DNA of 64,000 nt from Paraburkholderia ferrariae NBRC 106233 (GCF_000685035.1 NZ_BAYB01000024.1:1-64000); one strand, 5' to 3'. Positions 47,442-56,223 are shown, counted from the stretch's first letter. Notes: a model not told the origin generated them from the sequence alone. Numbers and translations: made by a program.

Positions 47442-48449
47442 CTAGTGAGTTTCGGTGACTTTGTTCAGGTAGCGCGGCTCGTCGGGATTGCGGCCGCGCG
47501 CGGCGGCGAGGTCCGCCGCCATCACGTAGAACGACAGAATCGCGGCCACGGGGTCGAGCGACGCATCGGCGGTCGTCACGAGCGGCAGTGTCGCGTCGGG
47601 CACGTCGGCGGGCGCGGCCAGCAGCACGCGCGCGCCGCGCTTGACCATGTCGCGCGCGAAGTCGATCAGGCCCGCCTGCTCCGGTCCGCGCGGGGCGAAC
47701 ACGAGAAGCGGGTAGTCGCGGTCGATCAGCTCCATCGGGCCGTGACGCACTTCCGCGCTCGAAAACGCCTCGGCCTGGATGCCCGAGGTTTCCTTGAGCT
47801 TGAGCGCCGCCTCCTGCGCAATGGCAAGACCTGCCCCGCGGCCGATCACGATCATCTGCGAAACCTCGCGCAGCTCGTCCACGGCCTTCGACCAGTCGAG
47901 CGAGCCCGCGGCGTGCAGCGCGTCGGGCAGCGCACGGAGCGCATCGACGAAAGCGGCGTCGCGCTGCCAGAACGCCACGAGCTGCGCCGAAAGCGAGAGC
48001 ATCGCGATATAGCTCTTGGTGGCCGCCACGCTCAGTTCCGGCCCGGCGAGGAGCGGCAGCTCGGCGCCCGCGGCTTCGGCCAGCGGCGAGCCCGGCACGT
48101 TCACCGCAGCCGCCGTGAGCGCACCCGCCTCGCGCAGCACGCGCATGGTGGCGACGAGATCAGGACTCCTGCCTGATTGGGAAAAAGCGAGGGCGAACTG
48201 GCCGCGCACGCGCAACGGCGCCTGCTGGAGCGTGGCGATCGACATGGGAACCGAGGCCACCGGCACGCCGATGCGGCTCATGGTGAGCGCGGCGAAGTAG
48301 CTCGCCGCGTGGTCGGAGCTGCCGCGCGCGACGGTGAGCGCGACCTGCGGCGGCTGGGCTTCGAGCCGGCGCGCGAGCACTTCGACACTGGCGGTGTCCG
48401 CGAGCTGCGCGGCGACGACGTTGGCCGAGGCCAACGCTTCTTTAAGCAT
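47442..48449 (-). CDS. SIS-domain glucosamine-6-phosphate deaminase (NagB-II type)
   Basis: The 335-residue protein has two SIS domains, as in the isomerase half of GlmS: TVARGSSDHAASYFA near 39-53, FSQSGRSPD near 88, and SAEVRHGPMELID near 235. Lacking the glutaminase half and lying between nagA and the PTS genes, it should convert GlcN-6-P to Fru-6-P and ammonia, replacing classic NagB. Its start overlaps the nagA stop by eight bases. Confidence 0.9.
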   Translation of the reverse strand: MLKEALASANVVAAQLADTASVEVLARRLEAQPPQVALTVARGSSDHAASYFAALTMSRIGVPVASVPMSIATLQQAPLRVRGQFALAFSQSGRSPDLVATMRVLREAGALTAAAVNVPGSPLAEAAGAELPLLAGPELSVAATKSYIAMLSLSAQLVAFWQRDAAFVDALRALPDALHAAGSLDWSKAVDELREVSQMIVIGRGAGLAIAQEAALKLKETSGIQAEAFSSAEVRHGPMELIDRDYPLLVFAPRGPEQAGLIDFARDMVKRGARVLLAAPADVPDATLPLVTTADASLDPVAAILSFYVMAADLAAARGRNPDEPRYLNKVTETH

Positions 48450-49545
48450 ATTCGACAATCGATTCTCCTTCGACGTAGGTCGCGGTAAGGGCCAGCTCGC
48501 GATCGAACACGACGACGTCACCCCATGCGCCGCGCACGAGGCGGCCACGGTCCTCGATGCCGAGGTAGTCGGCAGCGTAGCGCGACAGGCGCGCCGAGAC
48601 GTCCGCAATCGGAAAGCCGAGCGAAACGAGGTTGCGCAGCGCCTGATCCATGGTCAGCGTGCTGCCTGCGAGGGTGCCGTCGGCAAGGCGCACGCCGCCG
48701 AGGCACTTGGTCACGTGCTGGCTGCCGAGGCGGTATTCGCCGTCGGGCATGCCGGTCGCCGAGGTGCTGTCGGTGACCACGTAGAGGCGCGGAATCGCCC
48801 GCATGGCCGCGCGGATCGCACCCGGGTGCACGTGCAGCAGATCGGGGATGATCTCCGCGTATTCCGCATGCGCAAGCGCCGCGCCGACCAGACCCGGGTT
48901 GCGGTGATGCAGCGGCGACATCGCATTGAAGAGGTGCGTGAAGCCGCGCGCGCCGTGCTTGAGCGCGGCCACGCCGTCGTCGTAGGTGGCGAGCGAGTGG
49001 CCGAGCTGCACGCGCACGCCGCGCGCGGCCATCTCCGAAATGATCTCGATGTGACCTGCGATTTCGGGCGCCACGGTCACGACGCGGATGGGCGCGATCG
49101 AGAGGTACTTGAGCACCTCGTCGAGCACCGCCGACACCGCCGCGTCCGGCTGCGCGCCGAGCTTGCCCGGGTTGATGTACGGGCCTTCCAGGTGCACGCC
49201 CAGCACCCGCGCGCCGCCCGCCGTGCGCACGCGCGCCACGTCGCCGAGGCCCGCGACCACGCGCATGAGCTCTTCGCGCGGCGCGGTCATGGTGGTGGCG
49301 AGCAGGCTCGTCGTGCCGAAGCGCGCATGCGTGCGCGTGATGGTTTCGATGGCGTCGCCGCCTTCCATCACGTCGGCGCCGCCGCCGCCGTGCACGTGCA
49401 GGTCGATGAAGCCCGGCAGGATGTACGGCGCGTCGTTCTTCGCCGGATCGGCCGCATTGCCCGAGATCGACGTGATGCGCCCGTTCTCGAACGACAGCGT
49501 GCCGTGGATCCAGCCTTCAGGAGTGAGTATGTTTCCGCTCAGCAT
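48442..49545 (-). CDS. nagA: N-acetylglucosamine-6-phosphate deacetylase
   Basis: NagA removes acetate from GlcNAc-6-P. The 367-residue amidohydrolase has the metal motif FIDLHVHGGGGADVMEG near 51-67, HLEGPYINPGKLGAQ near 122 (metal-binding Glu), HLFNAMSPLHHRNPG near 205, and DSTSATGMPDG near 263. It is the first structural gene after the GntR regulator and overlaps the deaminase gene. Confidence 0.95.
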   Translation of the reverse strand: MLSGNILTPEGWIHGTLSFENGRITSISGNAADPAKNDAPYILPGFIDLHVHGGGGADVMEGGDAIETITRTHARFGTTSLLATTMTAPREELMRVVAGLGDVARVRTAGGARVLGVHLEGPYINPGKLGAQPDAAVSAVLDEVLKYLSIAPIRVVTVAPEIAGHIEIISEMAARGVRVQLGHSLATYDDGVAALKHGARGFTHLFNAMSPLHHRNPGLVGAALAHAEYAEIIPDLLHVHPGAIRAAMRAIPRLYVVTDSTSATGMPDGEYRLGSQHVTKCLGGVRLADGTLAGSTLTMDQALRNLVSLGFPIADVSARLSRYAADYLGIEDRGRLVRGAWGDVVVFDRELALTATYVEGESIVEYA

Positions 49546-49650
49546 GAAAGTTTTCCGATGGGTTGCGACGAGGCGCGAGGCGTCATGTCAGGGTCGTGCA
49601 TGGGTGAATCGTTGTGTGGCCGGGCATTCTTCATGGCTGGGCAGACCCGC

Positions 49651-50385
49651 TCACTGGCGCAGCTCCGCGACGAAATCGTAATAGCCGTCGCGGCAATAGG
49701 TGTCGGTCAATTCGATCGCGTGCTGGTCGGCCGAAAAACCCACCCGCGTAATGACGAGCAGCGCCGCGCGCGGCTCGACGCCCATCAGCGCCGCGATCTC
49801 GCCCGTCGCGTTCACTGCGCGGAAATGCTGCAGGGCCCGCACCACGGGCATGCCGCGCTCTTCGAGGTACGCGTAGAGCGAGGTGTCGATGGACTCCGGG
49901 TTCGGCACGATCGACGCCGGCAGCGTGGAATGCTCCACGGCCATCACGATGCCGTCCGCACGGCGCAGCCGCCGCAGGCTCGTGACCGAGGCGCCCGGCG
50001 AAAGGCCCAGTTGCACGATCTCCTCGCGGTGCGCCGGGCGCACTTCGCGCGCGAGCCACACCGAGTCGGGCGTGAAGCCGCGCTGCTCCATCTTCTTCGT
50101 GAAACCGGTCAGGCGCGAAAGCGGATCCTCCACGCGCGGCGTGATGAAGCTGCCCGCCCCGCGTGCGCGCCGGATCAGCCCCTGCTCCACGAGCAGCTCG
50201 ATCGCCTTGCGCGCCGTGATGCGCGAGACGCCAATGGCGTCCGACAGCGTGCGCTCCGACGGCAGCGCCTCGCCGGCCGACCACACGCCGCAATGAATCG
50301 CCGTGGCAAGGTTGCGCGCGAGCTGCAGGTAGAGCGGCGTCACGTTGCGCGCGTCGGGCATCAGGGCAGACCAACGGGTTTCCAT
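49651..50385 (-). CDS. GntR/HutC-family regulator of the nag operon
   Basis: The 244-residue protein has an N-terminal winged helix (LPSERTLSDAIGVSRITARKAIELL near 37-61) and a C-terminal UTRA effector domain, as in NagR/DasR/NagQ regulators that sense GlcNAc-6-P or GlcN-6-P. An earlier in-frame Met at 50460 overlaps the promoter -10 box, so the real start must be downstream; I use METRWSALMP at 50385. It is the first gene of the nag unit, so self-repression with release by sugar phosphate is likely. Confidence 0.9.
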   Translation of the reverse strand: METRWSALMPDARNVTPLYLQLARNLATAIHCGVWSAGEALPSERTLSDAIGVSRITARKAIELLVEQGLIRRARGAGSFITPRVEDPLSRLTGFTKKMEQRGFTPDSVWLAREVRPAHREEIVQLGLSPGASVTSLRRLRRADGIVMAVEHSTLPASIVPNPESIDTSLYAYLEERGMPVVRALQHFRAVNATGEIAALMGVEPRAALLVITRVGFSADQHAIELTDTYCRDGYYDFVAELRQ

Positions 50386-50458
50386 GGGACTTGTGCCTGG
50401 GTTCTGGGATCGTGGGGCGTCCTGGCGCGGGGCACCGGACTGCTTCGAAAGCGAGCCC

Positions 50459-50486
50459 ATTATATAACCACCATAAGACCAGTCAA
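50459..50486 (-). promoter_or_regulatory. nag regulator/operon promoter with GntR-like half site
   Basis: On the minus strand, TTGACT (50486-50481), a 16-bp spacer and TATAAT (50464-50459). The -35/spacer junction carries ACTGGTCT, identical to one half of the DasR/NagR-type palindrome; the other half is poorly kept (TATGGTGG). A regulator bound here would block the promoter. Confidence 0.65.
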
Positions 50487-50663
50487 CAGAGTGGCTCCTC
50501 ACTGCAGAAATCGAATAAATTCGTTTTCCATCAATAGATTATGCAATCACGCTCGACCTCTATCTGAGCCCACTGGGCATCAGGATTTACCCTGAACAGA
50601 GCGAACTGGACCGCATGACAGGACCAGATGGACGGCAGGTTGCCATTCCGGGCGGGGAGAACC

Positions 50664-50693
50664 CTGACGCGCGTCACAGAGTTCCCCTATAGT
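50664..50693 (+). promoter_or_regulatory. Promoter candidate of the MarR-GNAT gene
   Basis: CTGACG (50664-50669), 18-bp spacer, TATAGT (50688-50693). The gap 50487-50663 between the two divergent promoters shows no gene. Confidence 0.45.
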
Positions 50694-50740
50694 CACGTTT
50701 GATAACGATCAACACAAAACAACATCGAGAGGGGCCTCAC

Positions 50741-51703
50741 TTGGCGACGGAATCCGAGGCAATGCGGCGCGCACAAGCCGTACTGCAATTCAACCGCTTC
50801 TACGCGAAGTACCTGGTCGCGCAGCACGACCGGCTGCCGCGCAGCACCTTTTCGCTCACCGAAGTCCGCATCCTGCACGAGCTGGCCACCGGCAAGGCCG
50901 ACACGGCCGCTGCGCTCGCCCGCAATCTCGCGCTCGATACCGGCTATCTGAGCCGCATTCTCGCGGGATTCGAGCAGCGCAAGCTGATCTCACGGCGCCC
51001 GAGCACAACCGACGCGCGCCAGTCGCTGCTGAGCCTCACCGACGAAGGCCGGGCCGAATACGCCCCGCTCGACGCCGCCGCGGTAGACACCGTGGCCGCG
51101 GCACTCGCGCAACTCGCGCCGGCCGAGCAGGAGCAGCTCATCGGCGCGCTGCGCACGGCGCAGCATCTGCTCGGCGGGCGTAGCTCGCCGGGCATCGTCA
51201 CGATACGGGCGCCGCGGCCGGGCGACTTCAGCTGGATCGTGCACCGGCTCACCCAGTCCTTCGCGCACGAACCGGGCTGGGGCAGCCGGTTCGAGGCGCT
51301 GGCGGCGCAGCGGATCGGCGCGTTCGCACCCGGTCACGATCCGGCGCGCGAAGCGGCGTGGATCGTCGAGCAGGAAGGTCTCGTGGTGGGCGGCGTCATG
51401 CTGATTGCCGCCGGCGAAGAGGAGGCACGCGTGCAGATGCTGTTCGTCGAACGGCACGTACGGCGGCTCGGCATCGGTTCGCAACTGCTCGACGAGTGCG
51501 TGCGCTTTGCGCGCCGCGCGGGCTATGCCGCGCTCGCCATCGAACTCGCGCCCGAACTGGACGACGCCCGACGCATGGCCGGGCGCGCCGGTTTCGCGCC
51601 GATGCCGCCAGGCGAGAGCGGCGCCGGGACTGGCCCGCTCGCCGAATGCTGGTCGCTCAGCCTCCAGGACACAGGCACCTGGCGGCTCCTCAAACAGGCG
51701 TAA
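50741..51703 (+). CDS. MarR-type regulator fused to a GNAT acetyltransferase
   Basis: The 320-residue protein joins two domains. A MarR winged helix (about 5-140; TAAALARNLALDTGYLSRIL near 50, and the wing RRPSTTDARQSLLSLT) is followed by a GNAT fold (about 150-315; VQMLFVERHVRRLGIGSQLLDECVRFA near 232-258, whose RRLGIGSQL is the acetyl-CoA loop). Such fusions probably sense or modify a small molecule or protein and control nearby genes; the target is unknown. I chose TTG 50741 because GAGAGGGG lies about eight bases upstream; an ATG seven codons later is possible. Confidence 0.85.
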   Translation: MATESEAMRRAQAVLQFNRFYAKYLVAQHDRLPRSTFSLTEVRILHELATGKADTAAALARNLALDTGYLSRILAGFEQRKLISRRPSTTDARQSLLSLTDEGRAEYAPLDAAAVDTVAAALAQLAPAEQEQLIGALRTAQHLLGGRSSPGIVTIRAPRPGDFSWIVHRLTQSFAHEPGWGSRFEALAAQRIGAFAPGHDPAREAAWIVEQEGLVVGGVMLIAAGEEEARVQMLFVERHVRRLGIGSQLLDECVRFARRAGYAALAIELAPELDDARRMAGRAGFAPMPPGESGAGTGPLAECWSLSLQDTGTWRLLKQA

Positions 51704-51704
51704 A

Positions 51705-51731
51705 AAAACCGCGGCGCCAGGCCGCGGTTTT
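51705..51731. terminator. Terminator between MarR-GNAT and metQ-like genes
   Basis: AAAACCGCGGC (51705-51715), loop GCCAG, GCCGCGGTTTT (51721-51731). Symmetric A and T flanks serve both convergent genes. Confidence 0.9.
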
Positions 51732-51778
51732 CGCTTTGTCGAAGGCATGCAGCAAGGCGCCGCATACCGGAGCGCCGA

Positions 51779-52591
51779 TCAGAACGACGGCACCATCGAA
51801 CCCTTGAACTGGGTCTTCATGAACTGGCGCACGTCTTCCGACTGATACGCCGCAACCAGCTTCTTCACCCACGGCTTGTCCTTGTCCTGGGCGCGCACGG
51901 CGATCACGTTCGCGTACGGGCTGTGAATGTCTTCGAGCGCGATGGCGTCCCGGGTCGGCTGCAGGCCGGCGGCAAGCGCGTAGTTCGTGTTGATGACGGC
52001 AGCGTCCACGTCGCCGAGCGCGCGCGGCAGTTGCGCCGCATCCAGTTCCACGAACTTGAGCTTCTTCGGATTTTCCGCGACGTCGAGCGGCGTCGCATTG
52101 TTGCCGTCCACGCCCGCACCGGCGCGCAGCTTGACGAGCCCCTTCGACTGCAGAAGCAGGAACGCGCGGTTCTCGTTCGAAGGATCGTTCGGCACCGCGA
52201 CCTTCGCGCCTTGCGGCAGGTCGCTCAGCGACTTCAGCTTCTTCGAGTACACGCCGATCGGCGAGATGTAGGTGAGGCCCGCGCTCACGATCTTGTAGCC
52301 GCGCTGCTTGACCTGGCTGTCGAGGTAGGGCTGGTGCTGGAAGCTGTTGGCGTCGAGGTCGCCTGAGTCGAGCGCGGCGTTCGGCTGCACGTAGTCATTG
52401 AATTCGATGACCTTGACGTTCAGGCCTTCGCGCTTCGCGACCTTTTGCACGACGGCCCAGACCTGGGCGTCCGGACCCGAAACGGTGCCGACCTTGATGA
52501 CCTGGTCGTCGGCGCGCGCGCCGAAGCTGGCGAAGAGCGTGGTGGCGGCGAAGCCGGCGAGGAGAGCCTTGATGAGATTTCTGCGCTGCAT
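51779..52591 (-). CDS. MetQ/NlpA-family substrate-binding protein
   Basis: The 270-residue protein resembles methionine-binding MetQ: KVGTVSGPDAQVWAVVQKVA near 32, the NDYVQPNAALDSGDLDANSFQHQPYLD region near 64, and VPNDPSNENRAFLLLQ near 134. The N-terminus (MQRRNLIKALLAGFAATTLF) is a signal peptide that ends AxA at SFGARA with no lipobox Cys, so it would be free in the periplasm. No metN or metI is adjacent, so the permease partner must lie elsewhere. An upstream Met at 52636 is a less likely start. Confidence 0.86.
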   Translation of the reverse strand: MQRRNLIKALLAGFAATTLFASFGARADDQVIKVGTVSGPDAQVWAVVQKVAKREGLNVKVIEFNDYVQPNAALDSGDLDANSFQHQPYLDSQVKQRGYKIVSAGLTYISPIGVYSKKLKSLSDLPQGAKVAVPNDPSNENRAFLLLQSKGLVKLRAGAGVDGNNATPLDVAENPKKLKFVELDAAQLPRALGDVDAAVINTNYALAAGLQPTRDAIALEDIHSPYANVIAVRAQDKDKPWVKKLVAAYQSEDVRQFMKTQFKGSMVPSF

Positions 52592-52677
52592 GGAGGTGAT
52601 GTTCCGGCCTGTTATTTCGATATCGCCGGCTTGCACGGCATTGTGTGCCGTTTGCCGGGGGGATGCATGGTCTCACA

Positions 52678-52720
52678 CGGCGCCGGCGCCGCGAAATACC
52701 GAAATCGCATACCGGTATGC
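52678..52720. promoter_or_regulatory. Two 14-bp palindromes upstream of the metQ-like gene
   Basis: CGGCGCCGGCGCCG (52678-52691) and GCATACCGGTATGC (52707-52720) are both perfect palindromes separated by 15 bases, in the gap between sco and the metQ-like gene. They may be operators for the binding-protein gene or 3' elements of sco. Confidence 0.5.
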
Positions 52721-52741
52721 CGCTCGCGCCCAGTGCGCGAG

Positions 52742-53380
52742 TCAGCCCAGCAGCAGCTTCAGGTCGTGAACCCAGGGCGTCACGCCCTGCCCGTCGCGGG
52801 CGAAGAGCCGCAGCTTGCCGGTCGTGTCGAACACGTAGCTCGCGGCGGTGTGATCCATCGTGTAGTTGTCGGGCGTGCTGCCGGGCACCTTCGCGTAGTA
52901 GACGCGGAAGTCCTTCGTGACCTGCTTGAGCTGGGCCTCGTCGGCCGGGCGCAGCGCGATGAAGGTCGGGTTGAACGCCGCCACGTACTGGCTCAGGATC
53001 TGAGCCGTGTCGCGCTCGGGATCGACGGTGACGAACACCACCTGAACGCGCTTCGCGGCAGCGGGGCCGATCTGCTGGAGCGCCTGCGAGAGCTCCGCCA
53101 GCGTGGTGGGGCACACGTCCGGGCAGTGCGTGTAGCCGAAGAACAGCACCACCACCTTGCCCTTGTAGTCGGCGAGCGAGCGCATCGTGCCGCGGGTGTC
53201 GGGCAGCGAGAAGTCCTTGCCGAACTGCGTGTTGCCGGTGATGTCGAGGTTCGTGAAGGACGGCGCCTGCTGGCCGCAGCCCGCGACGAGCGCGGTGCCG
53301 CCGAGGGCGCAGACCGTGGCGAGCGCAACGAGCGTGGTGCGCCCGATGCGTGCAAGCGTTTGACGGATCATGTGGGTCAC
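52742..53380 (-). CDS. SCO1/SenC copper chaperone
   Basis: Sco proteins deliver copper to the CuA site of cytochrome oxidase subunit II. The 212-residue lipoprotein has a lipobox LVAGC (Cys35), the copper-binding CPDVC (Cys86 and Cys90) in a thioredoxin fold, and the distal His in DHTAASYVFD near 176. It is the last gene of the oxidase locus. A Met three codons later is an alternative start. Confidence 0.95.
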   Translation of the reverse strand: MTHMIRQTLARIGRTTLVALATVCALGGTALVAGCGQQAPSFTNLDITGNTQFGKDFSLPDTRGTMRSLADYKGKVVVLFFGYTHCPDVCPTTLAELSQALQQIGPAAAKRVQVVFVTVDPERDTAQILSQYVAAFNPTFIALRPADEAQLKQVTKDFRVYYAKVPGSTPDNYTMDHTAASYVFDTTGKLRLFARDGQGVTPWVHDLKLLLG

Positions 53381-53409
53381 GGCGCGTAAGGGTTTGCCGG
53401 GCGGACGCT

Positions 53410-54315
53410 TCAGGCTGCGATCAGGGCGTGGACGTAGTGATCGACGAGCAGCGCCACGAAGAGCAGCGAGAGATAAACGATCGAGTAGCGGAAAGTCTTC
53501 CGCGCGAGCTCATCGGAGTACTCGCGATAGATTTTCCACGCGTAGGCGAGGAACACCGCGCCGAGCACCACGGCCGTCACGAGATAGAGCAGGCCGCTCA
53601 TGCCCGAGATGAACGGCATGAGCGTGACGACGAAGAGCACCACCGTATAGAGCAGGATGCACAGGCGCGTATAGGCTTCGCCGTGCGTGTTCGGCAGCAT
53701 CGGCAGGCCGGCTTTCTTGTAGTCTTCGCGGCGGTACAGCGCGAGCGACCAGAAGTGCGGCGGCGTCCAGACGAAGATGATGAGCACGAGAATCCAGGCG
53801 TCGCCGGGCACGTGGCCCGTGACGGCGGCCCAGCCGAGCGCGGGCGGCATGGCGCCCGACGCGCCGCCGATCACGATGTTCTGCGGCGTGTTGGGCTTGA
53901 GCAGCAGCGTGTAGATGATCGCGTAGCCGATGAACGTGGCAAACGTGAGCCACATCGTGAGCGCGTTGGTGAAGGCGTAGAGCGTCCACATGCCTACGCC
54001 GCCCAGCACGAGCGAAAACAGCAGGATCTGGATGCTCGTGATCTCGCCGCGCGCGGACGGGCGCCACGCGGTGCGGCGCATCTTCGCGTCGATCTTCTGC
54101 TCGACGAGACAGTTGATGGCGAAGGCGGCGCCGGCCGTGAGCCAGATGCCGACGGTGCCGCCGACCAGCACCTTCCAGGGCACCATGCCGGGCACGGCGA
54201 GGAACATGCCGATCACCGCGCAAAACACCGCCAGCTGGGTAACGCGCGGCTTCGTGAGCGCGACGTACTGGGAAATCCGGCTGCCCGGGGGATGGGAGAG
54301 GGTTGTACTTTCCAT
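53410..54315 (-). CDS. ctaB: Protoheme IX farnesyltransferase (heme O synthase)
   Basis: CtaB farnesylates heme B to heme O, the precursor of the heme A used by this oxidase. The 301-residue UbiA-family membrane protein has the prenyl-diphosphate-binding NCLVEQKIDAKMRRT near 69 and the second loop YRREDYKKAGLPMLP near 200. It follows ctaA by nine bases, so the two heme A genes are co-expressed. Confidence 0.95.
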   Translation of the reverse strand: MESTTLSHPPGSRISQYVALTKPRVTQLAVFCAVIGMFLAVPGMVPWKVLVGGTVGIWLTAGAAFAINCLVEQKIDAKMRRTAWRPSARGEITSIQILLFSLVLGGVGMWTLYAFTNALTMWLTFATFIGYAIIYTLLLKPNTPQNIVIGGASGAMPPALGWAAVTGHVPGDAWILVLIIFVWTPPHFWSLALYRREDYKKAGLPMLPNTHGEAYTRLCILLYTVVLFVVTLMPFISGMSGLLYLVTAVVLGAVFLAYAWKIYREYSDELARKTFRYSIVYLSLLFVALLVDHYVHALIAA

Positions 54316-54324
54316 AGGGACGGG

Positions 54325-55434
54325 TCACGCCGGCGCGGCGTCGCGCGTGGGGACAAGGGCGCGGCCGGGGCGGCTATAAGCAATTCGAAAGTTTAGCATG
54401 ACGACGAGAAGCAGCAGGATCGCGGCCCCGCCGTTATGCGCCACCGCAATGGCCAGCGGCCACTGCAGCACGATGTTCGAGAGCCCGGTGAGGAACTGGA
54501 TCAGTACCACGATCAGGACCCCATTGGCGGGACGCCGCAGCGACTCGAAGCGCCGAAGCTTGAGGGCGAACCATACCAGATATGCGATCACCACGAGCGC
54601 AAACGTGCGGTGCGTCCAGTGGATCGCCACCAGCGCGTCCTGGGTGATGACGTCGCCGTTGCCATCCATGCCGAGCGCGCGCCACAGATGAAAACCGTGA
54701 TGAAAATCCATCGGCGGGACCCAGGCGCCGTTGCAGGTGGGAAAGTCGGTGCACGCGAGCACCGCGTAGTTGGTGCTGACCCAGCCGCCGAGGGCGATCT
54801 GCACGACGAGTAGCGCGAGTGCCGCGAGCGCGGCCGCTCGCCAGCGTGCGGCGCCCGGCTCCCAGGCGGACAGCGGCGTGAGGCGCGCCGCGAGCCAGCC
54901 GAGCGTGCCGAGCAGCGTGAGCCCGAGCAGCAGGTGCGTGGTGACGATGATCGGCTGCAGCTTCATGGTCACGGTCCACGCGCCGAAGACGCCCTGCACC
55001 ACAATCAGCCCGAGCAGCGCCGTGGGCCACCAGGGCGAGACGTGCAGCGGCAAACGCTTGAGGCGCGCGCGCCAGGCAATGGCCATCTGCGCGATGATGA
55101 GCACGCCGATCGCCATGGCGAAGTAGCGGTGAATCATCTCGATCCACGCCTTCGACAGGCTGACGGGGCCGGTGGGCATCAGCGCGTGCGCGGCCGCGAT
55201 CTGCGCGTGCGCGATGAACGGCGAAGACGTGCCGTAGCAGCCCGGCCAGTCCGGGCAGCCGAGGCCCGAATCGGTGAGGCGCGTGAAGCCGCCGAACATC
55301 ACGAGGTCGAGCGTCATGAAGGTCGTGAGCCAGACGAGCTTGCGGAACTTGTCGTCGTCGGCCTTCACCCACACCCACGAGAGCGGCAGCAGCGCAATGC
55401 ACAGGCCGATCAGGCCGAGTTCCAGTACGAACAT
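54325..55434 (-). CDS. ctaA: Heme A synthase (COX15/CtaA)
   Basis: CtaA oxidises heme O to heme A. The 369-residue protein has eight predicted membrane segments and the heme-binding His in FGGFTRLTDSGLGCPDWPGCYG (about 48-69) and in IHRYFAMAIG near 105, with a second half repeating IHWTHRTFALV near 264. Cys pairs in the periplasmic loops (for example ACTDFPTCNG) are kept. It starts MFVLELGLIGLC. Confidence 0.95.
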   Translation of the reverse strand: MFVLELGLIGLCIALLPLSWVWVKADDDKFRKLVWLTTFMTLDLVMFGGFTRLTDSGLGCPDWPGCYGTSSPFIAHAQIAAAHALMPTGPVSLSKAWIEMIHRYFAMAIGVLIIAQMAIAWRARLKRLPLHVSPWWPTALLGLIVVQGVFGAWTVTMKLQPIIVTTHLLLGLTLLGTLGWLAARLTPLSAWEPGAARWRAAALAALALLVVQIALGGWVSTNYAVLACTDFPTCNGAWVPPMDFHHGFHLWRALGMDGNGDVITQDALVAIHWTHRTFALVVIAYLVWFALKLRRFESLRRPANGVLIVVLIQFLTGLSNIVLQWPLAIAVAHNGGAAILLLLVVMLNFRIAYSRPGRALVPTRDAAPA

Positions 55435-55483
55435 TCCCTATCTTCCAGCGAATCTGTCAGCTAATGAAGTCTTGCGCGGCACC

Positions 55484-56221
55484 TTACCCGATGCTCGACC
55501 ATTTGAGGAGCTTCGAAATGTCGCTCCTGATCTTCGAAGGGTCGGCGTGCTCGGGAAAACGCATCATCAGGTTGCCGTTCGGATCGACGAGGTAGATGTG
55601 ATCGGTGTCCTTGGTCGTGTCCGTGGCGGGCAGCCATTGGGCCAGCGCCGCCGGGTCGGTGCGCAGCATGCGCGTGTCCGGGTAGGCCGTCTTGATGACG
55701 CTGGAGACCGGCACGTCGTCGGTGCGCAGCCAGACCGTGACGACGCGCCCGCGTTCCGCGCCCTGGGTCGCGCGCACCTGGCGCATGAAATAAAGCTTGG
55801 TCACGCACGGCTCGCCACAGGCGCCGCCGTCCACCGAAATCATCAGCCAGTGCCCGCGCAGCGTGGCGAGCGGCACACTGCGGCCGTCCTCGCCCGTGAC
55901 CATGAGGCCCGCGGGAATCGGGCGCTGCGGCTCGATCAGCGTGCCGTAGCTGGTCGTGCCGCCTTTCGGCTTGATCACGTAGTACGTGAAGTACGAGATC
56001 GCGATGGGCGCCGCGCAGATGAGCGCGATGAGCAGCAGGGTCCAGCGCCCGCGCTGCCAGGAGCCCTTCGGCCGGCCGCCCGCCGGCGTGGGACGGGACG
56101 CGCGCTGCGGCGCGCCGCTGCGGCCGGTTTGCGGGGTGGGAGGAGTTTGCGTGGACACTGCTCGAACCTCTTTCTCTCGTTGAACGCGTGGCGGCGGTGC
56201 CGATCGGTCGTCGGGCGTCAT
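55484..56221 (-). CDS. Membrane-anchored Sco-like thioredoxin-fold protein
   Basis: This 245-residue protein has a Pro/Arg-rich cytoplasmic tail (1-58), one membrane segment (about 61-82), and a periplasmic domain. The domain has CGEPC (Cys135 and Cys139, the CxxxC spacing of Sco proteins) and a distal DHIYLVDPNGN with His208, in the same relative place as the Sco copper-binding His. It was likely recruited as an extra oxidase assembly factor. It lies two bases after surf1 and 49 before ctaA. A GTG near residue 22 is an alternative start. Confidence 0.78.
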   Translation of the reverse strand: MTPDDRSAPPPRVQREKEVRAVSTQTPPTPQTGRSGAPQRASRPTPAGGRPKGSWQRGRWTLLLIALICAAPIAISYFTYYVIKPKGGTTSYGTLIEPQRPIPAGLMVTGEDGRSVPLATLRGHWLMISVDGGACGEPCVTKLYFMRQVRATQGAERGRVVTVWLRTDDVPVSSVIKTAYPDTRMLRTDPAALAQWLPATDTTKDTDHIYLVDPNGNLMMRFPEHADPSKIRSDISKLLKWSSIG

Positions 56222-56223
56222 GA

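Noticed and set aside
50458..50460. ATG 50460 as start of the GntR regulator
   Set aside because: It overlaps the TATAAT of the predicted promoter, so it would not be in the transcript.
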